Shown one piece after another: positions 32,064 to 40,474 of a stretch of DNA of 58,929 nucleotides (its first letter is position 1; every line of letters starts with the position of its first letter). The position numbers and the translations under genes were made by a program. The notes beneath the pieces were generated by a model that saw nothing but the letters and a program-made list of their open reading frames with translations, was not told where the DNA came from and searched no databases. The DNA is from an uncultured Collinsella sp. (GTDB lineage: Bacteria; Actinomycetota; Coriobacteriia; Coriobacteriales; Coriobacteriaceae): positions 1-58,929 of the forward strand of contig UQIS01000008.1 in assembly GCA_900541245.1 (NCBI GenBank), written 5' to 3'.

Positions 32064-33632
32064 TTAGCTGGTGTGGCGCCAGCGAGGGTCGGTGAGCGTA
32101 CGCGCCACACCCAGGCCAACGGGCAAAAACGCCACGATGAGCACTGCGCGCACAAACCAGCCGAGCATATTGACTGTGTCGAAGGTGCACATGTAATACA
32201 TCGAGCGATACAGATACAAACCCGGCACCATAATGACAATCGAAGGCACCGTGAGAGCGATACGCGGGTAGGTGAGCTTGACTTCGGCCAAGCTTGCCAG
32301 CAGACCCGATACCAGCGCGCCGATAAACGCTGCTGCCTCGGGAGGCATTCCCGTGCTGAGGCCCAGGAAGGGAATCATCGTCGGCGCATCGACAAGGGTC
32401 AGACGCAGGGTATTGGAAACGGCGCCGATCAACCCAGCTGCCGCGGCCATCTTTACCGGGCTGTTGAACATCACCGAGAAGCCGAATACGCCAACGAAGC
32501 TCATCACCACGCGCAGGAGCGTAAGGGCAAGCGGCGAAAGGCCCAGTGGGGCAAAGTCGTCCGGCGCCAGGCCAACACACTCGGCAACCATCCAACCTAC
32601 GAGGGTCGCCATCACAATAATCGATACGGCATATGAAAGGCGCTCGATACCGCTTCGCATGTCGAGCTTAGCGATGTCGAGGCCTGCCGTAATGAGCGGA
32701 AAGCCGGGAATCACAAAGAGCATGGCGCCGATATAGCCTTCTTGGTGCGACATTGCCCCCGGTATGACCTGGCCAAGGCCGAGCAATGCCAGCAGATACG
32801 AAACGCAAGCGAGCGCAACGCCCGTCGTCAGCGCGCTAAACTGGCCAAGACCCTGCTTGAGAATATGGGAGCGAGCAAAGTTGCCGACACCAGCGCCTAC
32901 GAATGCGCAGGCCATCTCGATAGGGCCGCCGCCGAGCAAAAAGACGAAGGCGCCGCAAGCACAGGCTGCCGCAAGGCCCTGTTGCCAGGGAGAGTAATCG
33001 GGCTTTGAGCTCTCAACGGTCCTGAGCATCTCGTGATACTCGTGTACCGTGAAGCGACGACCATAGGTCTCGATTTCCTTGAGGAAACTCTCCATCATCC
33101 AAATGCGATGGGTATTGACTCCCGTTGTGGGCAGGCTGACAACCTCGTTAAAGCAGTGACCATCTTCGATGCAGGTGCACTCAAACGACAGGAGACTCAG
33201 GTCGACGTGAATCGTGACGCCGAGTACAGCGGCAACACGATTCATGGTATCGCGCACGCGCCAGGCACCTGTTCCGCTTGCCAGCATAAGCATGCCGGTG
33301 CGGCAAATGATGGATGATTTATCGGTGAGCGGCGCATCGACGGCAAGCTCATCGCCTGCCGTCACGATCTGGTGCCAGTCAGTTTTCATATGGAGCGCGC
33401 CGGCACGAACGCCGTGGTGCATGGGGGCTCTCGAAAGCAGCGAGTTAAGGCGCGAAGACTGTGGGAACTCCGTTGATTCGTCCTCAACCTCATCAGTCTC
33501 TTCATCGACCAGATCAAAGGAATCAAGCGGCGCTGGCTCGCGACGGTCGATCAGCTCCTCGTCCTCATCATCAAAGTAATTGAACTGATCGAGCATGTCC
33601 TCTTCGATTGCGCGCTCGCTCGCATCGTCCAT
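32064..33632 (-). CDS. ThrE-type threonine/serine exporter
   Basis: This is a 522-residue membrane protein. The ATG at 33632 follows AGGAAGGGAG, while the upstream ATG at 33665 lacks one. About 100 acidic N-terminal residues precede the DUF1212 domain (MLASGTGAWRVRDTMNRVAAVLGVTIHVDLS) and a DUF3815-like C-terminal part. Together they give about ten transmembrane segments starting near residue 215. In Corynebacterium, ThrE exports threonine and serine with proton motive force, and the single-chain form here corresponds to it. The substrate is inferred from the family only. Confidence 0.85.
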   Translation of the reverse strand: MDDASERAIEEDMLDQFNYFDDEDEELIDRREPAPLDSFDLVDEETDEVEDESTEFPQSSRLNSLLSRAPMHHGVRAGALHMKTDWHQIVTAGDELAVDAPLTDKSSIICRTGMLMLASGTGAWRVRDTMNRVAAVLGVTIHVDLSLLSFECTCIEDGHCFNEVVSLPTTGVNTHRIWMMESFLKEIETYGRRFTVHEYHEMLRTVESSKPDYSPWQQGLAAACACGAFVFLLGGGPIEMACAFVGAGVGNFARSHILKQGLGQFSALTTGVALACVSYLLALLGLGQVIPGAMSHQEGYIGAMLFVIPGFPLITAGLDIAKLDMRSGIERLSYAVSIIVMATLVGWMVAECVGLAPDDFAPLGLSPLALTLLRVVMSFVGVFGFSVMFNSPVKMAAAAGLIGAVSNTLRLTLVDAPTMIPFLGLSTGMPPEAAAFIGALVSGLLASLAEVKLTYPRIALTVPSIVIMVPGLYLYRSMYYMCTFDTVNMLGWFVRAVLIVAFLPVGLGVARTLTDPRWRHTS

Positions 33633-33838
33633 CCCGGTGCTCCCTTCCTGTCGACTAACCCCCATCCTAGACAGCGACGGCTAAAGGAAACATAAAAGAG
33701 ACGGCTGTCATGCGAACTATGCGCTCAAAAGCCGTTGGGTAGTCGTTTAAGAACGTCCCCAATGACTACTCCGACAACGTCGATGTATTGGCAACGCCAG
33801 CGAGCGGGTCGCATTTGAGACAAGGTGACGTGAAACGA

Positions 33839-33867
33839 AAGGGCGCTGACCTTCTGGTCGCGCCCTT
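33839..33867. terminator. Hairpin downstream of lysS
   Basis: AAGGGCGC (33839-33846) and GACC (33848-33851) pair with GGTC and GCGCCCTT (33856-33867) with one bulged T. It lies about 80 bases past the lysS stop. The interval 33633-33945 holds this hairpin, two other inverted repeats and no gene. Confidence 0.5.
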
Positions 33868-33915
33868 GAAGTTGAACGTCAGATTGTCCAAATGCGGCCC
33901 GCGCAGCGTCGAGCC

Positions 33916-33942
33916 GTTACGCGGTTCGTAGAACCGCGTAAC
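33916..33942. repeat. GTTACGCGGTT hairpin, copy 1 (after lysS)
   Basis: GTTACGCGGTTC (33916-33927) and GAACCGCGTAAC (33931-33942) form a 12-bp perfect stem with a GTA loop, 3 bases past the lysS stop. The same core recurs after dtd (38432-38459). There is no U-tract, so it may be a repeat family or an RNA-stabilising stem instead of a terminator. Confidence 0.75.
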
Positions 33943-33945
33943 TAG

Positions 33946-35910
33946 TTAGTACATCTTTGCGCCGGCGGGGATGGAGGCGTCGAGCTGGATCAGGTTGAGG
34001 CGCTCCTCGCCCTCCTCCTCGTGGACAGCGCTGATCAGCATGCCGCAGCTGGGAATACCCATCATCTTGCGCGGAGGCAGGTTGGTGATGGCGAGCAAGG
34101 TCTTGCCGACCAGGTCCTCGGGCTCGTAATAAGCGTGAATACCGGAGAGGATGGTGCGGTCGGTACCGGTACCGTCGTCGAGCGTAAAGTTCAGCAGCTT
34201 CTTGGACTTCTTGACGGCCTCGCATGCCTTGACCTTCACAGCGCGGAAATCGCTCTTGGAGAAGGTATCAAAGTCGACGAACTCCTCAAACAGCGGCTCA
34301 ACGGCGATCTTGGAGTAATCGAGCGTGGGCTTAAGCGACTTAACGAACGGGCTCGCGGCGTTGCCGGCCTCGGCAGCCTTGGCGGCAGCGGCACCGGACT
34401 GGAAACCCTTCTCGGGCTTCATGTGCGGGAACAGCAGGACATCGCGAATAGAAGCCTGGTTGGTGAGCAGCATGACCACGCGGTCGATACCAATGCCAAT
34501 GCCGCCCGCGGGAGGCATACCGTACTCGAGGGCGCGCACGTAGTCCTCGTCATACTCCATGGCCTCATCGTCGCCGCCGGCCTTCTCGGCCATCTGGGCA
34601 GCAAAGCGCTCAGCCTGGTCGACCGGGGCGTTGAGCTCGGAGAATGCGTTGGCGTACTCGTGGCCGGCAATAACCAGCTCAAAGCGGTGCGTCAGGCGCG
34701 GGTCGTCCTCAAAGCGCTTGGCAAGCGGGCTGACCTCGATGGGGTAATCGCACACGAACGTGGGGTTGACGATGGTGTCCTCGCCCAGTTCATCGTAAAT
34801 CTCGGCGATGATCTTGCCAGCAGTCCACTCGGGCTTGATCTCCAGGCCCTTCTCGCGCGCGGCGGCAGCAAGCTCCTCGACCGGCGTGTCGATGGTAACC
34901 TGCTTGCCGAGCACGTCGGAGACGATGTCGGTCATGGGACGGCTGGCCCACTCACCAGAAAGGTCGATGGTCTGGCCCTGGTACTCGATGACCTCGGGGT
35001 TGCCGATGGCTTTGTTAGCCGCCTTAATGACACCCTGGGCGAGCGCCTTCATGCCCTCGAGGTCGGAGAAGGCACGGTAGGCCTCCATCGTGGTGAACTC
35101 GGGGTTGTGGGTAAGGTCCATGCCCTCGTTACGGAAGATGCGGCCGATCTCGAACACGCGCTCAAAACCACCGACAATGCAGCGCTTGAGGTGCAGCTCG
35201 GTGGCAATACGCAGGTAGCACTCCTGATCGAGCGCGTTGAAGTGGGTAATGAACGGCTTGGCAGTAGCGCCGCCCTGGATGGTCTGCAGGATGGGGGTCT
35301 CGACCTCCATGTAGCCGTCGGACTCCATAAAGCGACGGAAGGTGGAGAGAATCTGCGAACGCTTACGGAAGGTCTCGCGAACGTCGTCGTTGGCGATCAG
35401 GTCGACATAGCGCTGGCGATAGCGGGTCTCCTTGTCGGAAAGACCGTGGAACTTCTCGGGCAGCGGACGAACGGCCTTGGCAAGCAGGGTCGCGCTCTTA
35501 GGAGCAACGGAAAGCTGGCCGCGCTGGGTGCGCACGACCACGCCGGTCACGCCCAGGATGTCGCCCAGGTCGAGGGCCTTGAGCGTATTCCAGGCAGCCT
35601 CGTCCATGTCGTTGATGCGGCAGAACAGCTGAATCTCGGCAGTCGCATCGCGCACGACGATGAACATGATCTTGCCCTGACCGCGCTTGGCGACCACGCG
35701 GCCGGCGATCTTCACGACGTCCTCGGTGTCCTCGCCATCGGCAAGCTCGGCGTACTTAGTCTCGATATCGGCGACGTAGTCCTCAAGCTCAGAGTGCTCG
35801 GGATAGGGGTTCTGGCCCGCCTCGAACAGGGCGGCACGCTTGGCCAGGCGGGTGGCGCGCTCGTCGTTGAGCGTCGATGCCTGATCGGCGGCGTTCTGGT
35901 TCTCTGCCAT
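33946..35910 (-). CDS. lysS: Lysyl-tRNA synthetase with C-terminal tRNA-binding domain
   Basis: This is a 654-residue class II synthetase. The OB-fold anticodon-binding domain is at about 60-165 (KIAGRVVAKRGQGKIMFIVV), the catalytic domain follows with RFMESDGYMEVETPILQ (motif 1) and FRNEGMD (motif 2), and GGIGIGIDRVVMLL is motif 3. Unlike the usual roughly 500-residue LysS, about 110 extra residues (from 545) form a Trbp111/EMAP-type OB fold (FRAVKVKACEAVKKSKKLLNF, then GIPSCGMLISA) known from MetRS C-termini, which binds tRNA nonspecifically. It lies 79 bases downstream of greA, as in Firmicutes. Confidence 0.95.
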   Translation of the reverse strand: MAENQNAADQASTLNDERATRLAKRAALFEAGQNPYPEHSELEDYVADIETKYAELADGEDTEDVVKIAGRVVAKRGQGKIMFIVVRDATAEIQLFCRINDMDEAAWNTLKALDLGDILGVTGVVVRTQRGQLSVAPKSATLLAKAVRPLPEKFHGLSDKETRYRQRYVDLIANDDVRETFRKRSQILSTFRRFMESDGYMEVETPILQTIQGGATAKPFITHFNALDQECYLRIATELHLKRCIVGGFERVFEIGRIFRNEGMDLTHNPEFTTMEAYRAFSDLEGMKALAQGVIKAANKAIGNPEVIEYQGQTIDLSGEWASRPMTDIVSDVLGKQVTIDTPVEELAAAAREKGLEIKPEWTAGKIIAEIYDELGEDTIVNPTFVCDYPIEVSPLAKRFEDDPRLTHRFELVIAGHEYANAFSELNAPVDQAERFAAQMAEKAGGDDEAMEYDEDYVRALEYGMPPAGGIGIGIDRVVMLLTNQASIRDVLLFPHMKPEKGFQSGAAAAKAAEAGNAASPFVKSLKPTLDYSKIAVEPLFEEFVDFDTFSKSDFRAVKVKACEAVKKSKKLLNFTLDDGTGTDRTILSGIHAYYEPEDLVGKTLLAITNLPPRKMMGIPSCGMLISAVHEEEGEERLNLIQLDASIPAGAKMY

Positions 35911-35932
35911 AAGTTAGCTCCTCAAACTAAAA

Positions 35933-35961
35933 CGCTCCCCAGGATTCGGTCCCAGGGAGCG
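35933..35961 (-). terminator. Terminator between greA and lysS
   Basis: CGCTCCC and GGGAGCG pair across a 15-base loop, followed on the minus strand by TTTTAGTTTG. It falls in the 79-base gap between greA and lysS, so part of the greA transcript should end here. Confidence 0.7.
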
Positions 35962-35989
35962 AAAACATACCTTTACGCGGGACCGTGGT

Positions 35990-36460
35990 CTAGCGTGCGA
36001 TCTTGGCGATGGTGTAGACGCGAGTCTTGCCGGAAGGCGTAACGACCTCGACGGAGTCGCCCTCGCCGTGACCGATGATGGCGTGGCCGACCGGAGACTC
36101 GTTGGAGATCTTGTGCTCGAGCGAGTTGGTCTCGGTGGTACCGACGAGCGTGACTTCCATGACCTCGCCGTTGGGATCAATCAGCGAAACGGTGGAACCG
36201 ATGGAGACGGTCAGGTCGCCCGTGGTGGCAGCAACCTGAGCGTTGGCGAGGATGGCCTGGATCTCGGCAATACGAGCGGCGTTCTGGGCCTGCTTGTCCT
36301 TAGCGGCGTCGTACTCGGAGTTCTCCGAAAGGTCGCCGAACGCGCGGGCTTCCTTGATGTCCTCGACGATCTCCTTGGCGTAATCGCCCTCACGCCAAGC
36401 GAGCTCCTCGACGAGCTTCTGGCGGCCCTCAGCGGTCAGTACGATCTGGCTTGCGTCCAT
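35990..36460 (-). CDS. greA: Transcription elongation factor GreA
   Basis: This is a 156-residue protein. The ATG at 36460 (MDASQIVLTAEG) follows GGGGAG. The N-terminal coiled coil with the acidic tip (RAFGDLSENSEYDAAKDKQAQ) contacts the RNA polymerase secondary channel and stimulates transcript cleavage. The C-terminal FKBP-like domain has LVGTTETNSLEHKISNESPVG. Length and motifs are standard, and it is the first gene before lysS. Confidence 0.96.
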   Translation of the reverse strand: MDASQIVLTAEGRQKLVEELAWREGDYAKEIVEDIKEARAFGDLSENSEYDAAKDKQAQNAARIAEIQAILANAQVAATTGDLTVSIGSTVSLIDPNGEVMEVTLVGTTETNSLEHKISNESPVGHAIIGHGEGDSVEVVTPSGKTRVYTIAKIAR

Positions 36461-36513
36461 ACGGATATCTCCCCAACTCTGATCAAACAATCAACTGTCA
36501 ACAAAACGAAAAA

Positions 36514-36541
36514 GACCGGCTAGCCTGCGGGCAAGCCGGTC
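36514..36541 (-). terminator. Terminator after tatA
   Basis: GACCGGCT (36514-36521) pairs with AGCCGGTC (36534-36541), and the minus strand continues with TTTTTCGTTTTG. It ends the tatA transcript 25 bases past its stop. Confidence 0.85.
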
Positions 36542-36566
36542 AGGTGCTCACCCCAAAGGGATGGGA

Positions 36567-36842
36567 CTACTCTGCGTCCGCGTCGCTGTCCTCTGCCTGC
36601 TTCTTCTTGGCAGCAGCGAGCTTGGCCTCGAGCTCAGCGATCTCCTTGTCCTCCTCGGACTGCTCGACCACGACCTCCTCGGCCTGCTTGGTCTCGGCCT
36701 TATCGTCGCCCTCCATACCCTCGCGGATATTCTTGACGGTAGAGCCGAGGGACTTGCCGAGCTTCGGCAGGTTCTTGGGTCCGAAGATAATCAGGACAAC
36801 GACGAGAATAATGATGAGCTCAGGAGCCCTCAGTCCAAACAT
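36567..36842 (-). CDS. tatA: Sec-independent translocase component TatA
   Basis: This is a 91-residue protein. The ATG at 36842 follows GGAGG; longer readings upstream run through the tRNA-Pro gene and are artefacts. One N-terminal membrane helix (APELIIILVVVLIIFG) is followed by the amphipathic FGPKNLPKLGKSLG. After that comes a charged Lys/Glu/Ala-rich tail typical of TatA. It would form the pore of the twin-arginine pathway. tatC and tatB are not adjacent. Confidence 0.92.
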   Translation of the reverse strand: MFGLRAPELIIILVVVLIIFGPKNLPKLGKSLGSTVKNIREGMEGDDKAETKQAEEVVVEQSEEDKEIAELEAKLAAAKKKQAEDSDADAE

Positions 36843-36922
36843 GTAGACCTCCACAATACAGCGAGACAAGCTCGAATGAGTATACCGCGGGTATCGCGGT
36901 ATCACAACAATAGCTAAAAAAA

Positions 36923-36943
36923 GGGACCGCAAGAAGCGGTCCC
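36923..36943 (-). terminator. Terminator of tRNA-Pro
   Basis: GGGACCGC (36923-36930) pairs with GCGGTCCC (36936-36943), and seven T residues follow on the minus strand. It lies 11 bases beyond the 3' end of the tRNA. Confidence 0.9.
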
Positions 36944-36954
36944 TCCTCATGCTC

Positions 36955-37031
36955 TGGTCGGGTTGACTGGATTTGAACCAGCGACCCCTGCGTCCCGAAC
37001 GCAGTGCTCTACCAAACTGAGCCACAACCCG
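36955..37031 (-). tRNA. tRNA-Pro (anticodon CGG)
   Basis: Acceptor CGGGTTG/CAACCCG, anticodon stem CTGCG/CGCAG around the loop TTCGGGA, T-arm with TTCAAAT and an encoded CCA give a complete 77-base tRNA. Confidence 0.95.
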
Positions 37032-37080
37032 TTAGCTCGACTATAGTAACAAAGATTTCCGTCGTGTGCTAGAGAAATTT

Positions 37081-37977
37081 TTACTTCTTTGGTACTTCGA
37101 CGCGAACCGTGTTGGGAATGAACTGCGTCGCGCAGGACCACCAGCCGTTTTGCTGGGCAGCGTCGGCAAGCCTTTCGGCCGTGACGGCGGTGTCGCAAAT
37201 GGCAAACGAGCAGGCACCCGATCCGCACACATCTACAGCAACGGTGCCGTCCTGTTTACGCAGCCAGTCGAGGACCGTTTGAATCTGCGGCTCCATCTGT
37301 GCGGAAATGACACCCAGGTTGTTATGGATGAGTGCATATGCCGTCTCGGCATCACCAGCACGCAAGGCAGAAGCTATCGCGCCGGGCTTGTCCGCAGGCA
37401 CCGGGGCCTCGTCAAAACGTCGATAGGCTTCAATTGTCGAAACGCTTGCCTCGCGCGGCTTAACCAGTACGACAGGCGTCGCGGGCGGCGCGAGGTACTC
37501 AGTCGCCAGCACGTCTCCCCCACCTACGTAGAACGCAGGGCTCGCGTGCAAAAAGAACGGGACGTCAGCACCGATGCCCCGCGCAATGTCGTCGAGCGCT
37601 GGGTCGGTGCGATCAATGCCCCAGAGCTCCGCCAAGGCGACAATGACCGCGGCCGCATCCGTCGAGGGACCGCCCAAGCCGGCGCACAATGGAATGCGCT
37701 TCTCAATCGTCACGCAGATGTTTGCCTCGCAACCATAATGCTCGGCCATAGCAACCGCAGCCCGATACGCCGTATTCTTTTGCATGGGAAAATCTGATGC
37801 TGGAACCGTCTGGACGGTCAGCGCCTGCGCCGGCGTGACCGTCACGGTATCGGAAAGACCGACGGCCGCCATCAGGGAATCGACCCTGTGGTAGCCGCGG
37901 TCATCGCGCTCGGTATGAACCCCCAGGTAGAGGTTAATCTTTGCCGGCGCGGAAAGAGTCAGGGACCGATCGGTCAC
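37081..37977 (-). CDS. ispE: 4-diphosphocytidyl-2-C-methyl-D-erythritol kinase
   Basis: This is a 298-residue GHMP kinase in the MEP pathway that phosphorylates CDP-ME. The N-terminal APAKINLYLGVHTERDDRGYH holds the substrate-binding Lys and Asn. The ATP loop is PLCAGLGGPSTDAAA, with Pro where Gly is more usual. GSGACSFAI is the third motif. It starts 2 bases after veg, the same neighbourhood as in Bacillus, while ispD and ispF are 16 kb away. Confidence 0.95.
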   Translation of the reverse strand: MTDRSLTLSAPAKINLYLGVHTERDDRGYHRVDSLMAAVGLSDTVTVTPAQALTVQTVPASDFPMQKNTAYRAAVAMAEHYGCEANICVTIEKRIPLCAGLGGPSTDAAAVIVALAELWGIDRTDPALDDIARGIGADVPFFLHASPAFYVGGGDVLATEYLAPPATPVVLVKPREASVSTIEAYRRFDEAPVPADKPGAIASALRAGDAETAYALIHNNLGVISAQMEPQIQTVLDWLRKQDGTVAVDVCGSGACSFAICDTAVTAERLADAAQQNGWWSCATQFIPNTVRVEVPKK

Positions 37978-37979
37978 CG

Positions 37980-38276
37980 TTAATGCTCCTCGAGCTGATT
38001 GCCGAGCGGGGTAAAGATGTGCTCGCCGCTCTCGGGGTCGAACAGCTCGACCTGACCGGTGAGCACATCGATATACTGGTAGGACTGACGCGACTTGCGG
38101 CCACGACGCTCGTCAACCTCGACGATAAAGACGGCGGGGTGGACGCTCTTGATGGTGCCCATGCGCTCGACAACGCGGGTGCGGCCCATGTTGGCCTTCA
38201 CCTTAACGCGATCGCCCACCATATCGGTCAGCTTCTCGTGGATGTCGTCGACGTGATTGACTTCCATCTCTTCCAT
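37980..38276 (-). CDS. veg: Veg family protein
   Basis: This is a 98-residue protein. The ATG at 38276 follows CTGGAGG. VGDRVKVKANMGRTRVVERMGTI and SVHPAVFIVEVDERRGRKSRQSYQYIDVLTGQVEL are the SH3-like Veg core. In Bacillus veg is strongly transcribed and linked to biofilm and sporulation; the molecular role is unclear. The position directly before ispE is conserved with Bacillus. Confidence 0.93.
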   Translation of the reverse strand: MEEMEVNHVDDIHEKLTDMVGDRVKVKANMGRTRVVERMGTIKSVHPAVFIVEVDERRGRKSRQSYQYIDVLTGQVELFDPESGEHIFTPLGNQLEEH

Positions 38277-38431
38277 GAACAGGGCCTCCAGAAGGTGCAA
38301 TTCAAAAAGGGGATAATACCCCTAAGATAGACAAAACTCTAATACTATAGCACCCTGCTGCCGCCATACGCAAGTAGCAAAATAAGCCCCGTCCCAAATA
38401 CGTGCCAGACGACAATCTCGCATGACCAGTT

Positions 38432-38459
38432 GTTACGCGGTTTGGTAAAACCGCGTAAC
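38432..38459. repeat. GTTACGCGGTT hairpin, copy 2 (after dtd)
   Basis: GTTACGCGGTTT (38432-38443) pairs with AAACCGCGTAAC (38448-38459), directly abutting the dtd stop codon. Eleven of the 12 stem base pairs are identical to copy 1 after lysS. Confidence 0.75.
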
Positions 38460-38906
38460 CTAAAGGTTGTCGGTGTCCAAGACGATGGTGAATGGGCCGT
38501 CGTTGACCAGGTCGACCTTCATGTCGGCGCCAAAGATACCGTGCGCCACATGCTCAACGTCCTCGTGCACAAGCGTCAGGAAGTACTCGTAGAGCTCGTT
38601 GGCGACATCGGGGGCGCCGGCATCCGTAAACGATGGGCGGCGACCGTGGCGGCAGTCGGCGAACAGCGTGAACTGCGACACCACGAGCACCTCGCCGTCG
38701 ACATCGGCAAGCGCCAAGTTGGTCTTGCCGTTCTCGTCCTCGTTGATACGCAGCCCGCGGAGCTTGCCCCACAGTTTGTCGGCCTCGGCACGCGTATCGC
38801 CATGGCCCACACCCAGCAGCACCAGGTAGCCTCGTCCAATGCGGCCCACGCACTCGCCATCGACCGTCACGCCGGCGTTGAGTACGCGCTGCACCACCGC
38901 ACGCAC
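38460..38906 (-). CDS. dtd: D-aminoacyl-tRNA deacylase
   Basis: This is a 148-residue enzyme that removes D-amino acids from mischarged tRNAs. It opens MRAVVQRVLNAGVTVDG and carries the two conserved motifs SQFTLFADCRHGRRPSFTDA and NDGPFTIVLDT, the latter with the GP dipeptide of the proofreading site. Length is standard. It follows rdgB with a 3-base gap, and the two form a quality-control pair. Confidence 0.96.
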   Translation of the reverse strand: MRAVVQRVLNAGVTVDGECVGRIGRGYLVLLGVGHGDTRAEADKLWGKLRGLRINEDENGKTNLALADVDGEVLVVSQFTLFADCRHGRRPSFTDAGAPDVANELYEYFLTLVHEDVEHVAHGIFGADMKVDLVNDGPFTIVLDTDNL

Positions 38907-38909
38907 GGC

Positions 38910-39551
38910 CTACTCCTCGCCCGTCAGTTTGGCAGATAGGTGCTCGAGCGCATGGAATCGATGGCTGATGGCGTTCTTCTCGTCAGCCGTCAGCTCGGCC
39001 ATGGTCTTGCCCGGCGTGTCGACCGGCAGGAACAGCGGGTCATAGCCAAAGCCATGGTCGCCGCGGCCCTCGTGCGCGATAACGCCCTCGCAGGCGCCCT
39101 CGCCATAGGTAACCAGACCGTCCGTGTCGATGAGCGCGACGACGCTCATAAAGCGCGCGGTGCGATCCTCGTCCGCCACGCCTTCCAGGTTAACGAGGAG
39201 CTTGGCATTGTTGGCGGCATCGTCGCCGTGAACGCCCGCGTAGCGTGCGCTATACACACCGGGCTCACCGTCCAGCGCGTCGACGACCAGGCCCGAATCG
39301 TCGGCAATGGCCATGAGCCCCGTCTCTTCGACGGCAGCCTGCGCCTTGATGATGGCGTTCTCCAAAAACGTCGTGCCGTTTTCCTCGGGGTCCTCAAAAT
39401 CGCCCAGCTGGCCGAGCGCCACAAAGCGCACCTCGGGCATGACCTTGCCCAAAATGGCCTCGATCTCGGTGAGCTTATGAGCGTTTCCGGTTGCCACGAC
39501 GATGGTCGCCGCCGGGTCGAGGGTGTCGATGTCGATCTTCTCAAGTGCCAT
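38910..39551 (-). CDS. rdgB: ITP/XTP pyrophosphatase (RdgB/HAM1)
   Basis: This is a 213-residue enzyme that hydrolyses non-canonical purine triphosphates. TIVVATGNAHKLTEIEAIL contains the substrate-binding Asn and Lys, IADDSGLVVDALDGEPGVYSARYAG is the catalytic and metal-binding region, and GHGFGYDPLFLP is the third motif. It heads the rdgB-dtd pair. Confidence 0.96.
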   Translation of the reverse strand: MALEKIDIDTLDPAATIVVATGNAHKLTEIEAILGKVMPEVRFVALGQLGDFEDPEENGTTFLENAIIKAQAAVEETGLMAIADDSGLVVDALDGEPGVYSARYAGVHGDDAANNAKLLVNLEGVADEDRTARFMSVVALIDTDGLVTYGEGACEGVIAHEGRGDHGFGYDPLFLPVDTPGKTMAELTADEKNAISHRFHALEHLSAKLTGEE

Positions 39552-39659
39552 AACTGGCCTCCTTGTCTCTATAGCAATGCCGCGCCGAGGGCGACGAGGG
39601 CCTTTGCCTCTTCCCTCTCAATCAACGGCAGTCTTGTGTCTAGACGTCTCCGCAGATAA

Positions 39660-39696
39660 AACCTATCAAAATAAACCTGTCCCTTTTTGGTAGGTT
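39660..39696 (-). terminator. Terminator after rph with GGGACAGGTT loop
   Basis: AACCTATCAAAA (39660-39671) pairs with TTTTGGTAGGTT (39685-39696), one G-T wobble apart. The minus-strand loop is GGGACAGGTTTA and TTTTATC follows. It overlaps the rph stop codon. Confidence 0.75.
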
Positions 39697-40420
39697 AGGC
39701 GAGGACTTGGCGCTGGAGCTCGATGAGCTCGGCGATACCCTTGTCGCCCAGGTCGAGCAGGGCGTTGAGGCGCTTACGGTCGAAGGGCGCCTGCTCGCCG
39801 GTACCCTGGAGCTCGATCATCTCACCGGTGTCGGTGGCGACGAGGTTCATGTCGACCTCGGCATGGCTGTCCTCGGAATAATCGAGGTCAAGCAGCGTAT
39901 TGCCGTCGACAACGCCCATGGAGATGGCAGCCACCTGGCCGGTAAGCGGGATGCGCTCGATCTTGCCCGCCTCGACCCACATGGCGAGGGCGTCGTGCAA
40001 CGCCACCCAGGCGCCGGTGATGCTCGCTGTACGCGTGCCGCCATCGGCCTGAATCACATCGCAGTCGACGGTGACGGTGTACTCGCCGAGCGCCTTCATG
40101 TTGACGACGGTACGCAGGCTGCGACCAATGAGGCGCTCGATCTCCATGGAGCGACCCTTGCGGTTGGCATGCTCGCGCTTGCAGCGCTTGCCGGTCGACG
40201 TCGGCAGCATGGCGTATTCCGCGGTCACCCAGCCGGCCTTAGCTCCCTTTCGCCAACCCGGCACGCCCTCCTCGATAGTGGCGGCGCACAGAACGCGCGT
40301 GTCGCCGAACTCGGCCAAACACGAGCCGTGGGCGTGCTTCATGACGCCACGGGTGAGCTTAACGGGGCGCAACTCGTTGGCGGCGCGGCCGTTGGCGCGG
40401 TTGACCTGCATGTACTCCAT
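39695..40420 (-). CDS. rph: Ribonuclease PH
   Basis: This is a 241-residue phosphorolytic 3'-5' exoribonuclease that trims tRNA precursors. RANGRAANELRPVKLTRG opens the PNPase-like fold. CEREHANRKGRSMEIERLIGRSLR-type residues (KREHANRKGRSMEI) bind phosphate, and VTVDCDVIQADGGTRTASITGA carries the catalytic acids. It has its own terminator and is preceded by murI on the same strand. Confidence 0.96.
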   Translation of the reverse strand: MEYMQVNRANGRAANELRPVKLTRGVMKHAHGSCLAEFGDTRVLCAATIEEGVPGWRKGAKAGWVTAEYAMLPTSTGKRCKREHANRKGRSMEIERLIGRSLRTVVNMKALGEYTVTVDCDVIQADGGTRTASITGAWVALHDALAMWVEAGKIERIPLTGQVAAISMGVVDGNTLLDLDYSEDSHAEVDMNLVATDTGEMIELQGTGEQAPFDRKRLNALLDLGDKGIAELIELQRQVLA

Positions 40421-40474
40421 AGAAATATCCTTTCGGCAAAAGATGTGGCGAAGGCTTTGGCGGCTGCCTTACAT

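Noticed and set aside
36843..37025. N-terminal extension of the tatA reading frame
   Set aside because: It would be translated from the tRNA-Pro gene; the ATG at 36842 has a proper GGAGG site and begins the canonical TatA helix.
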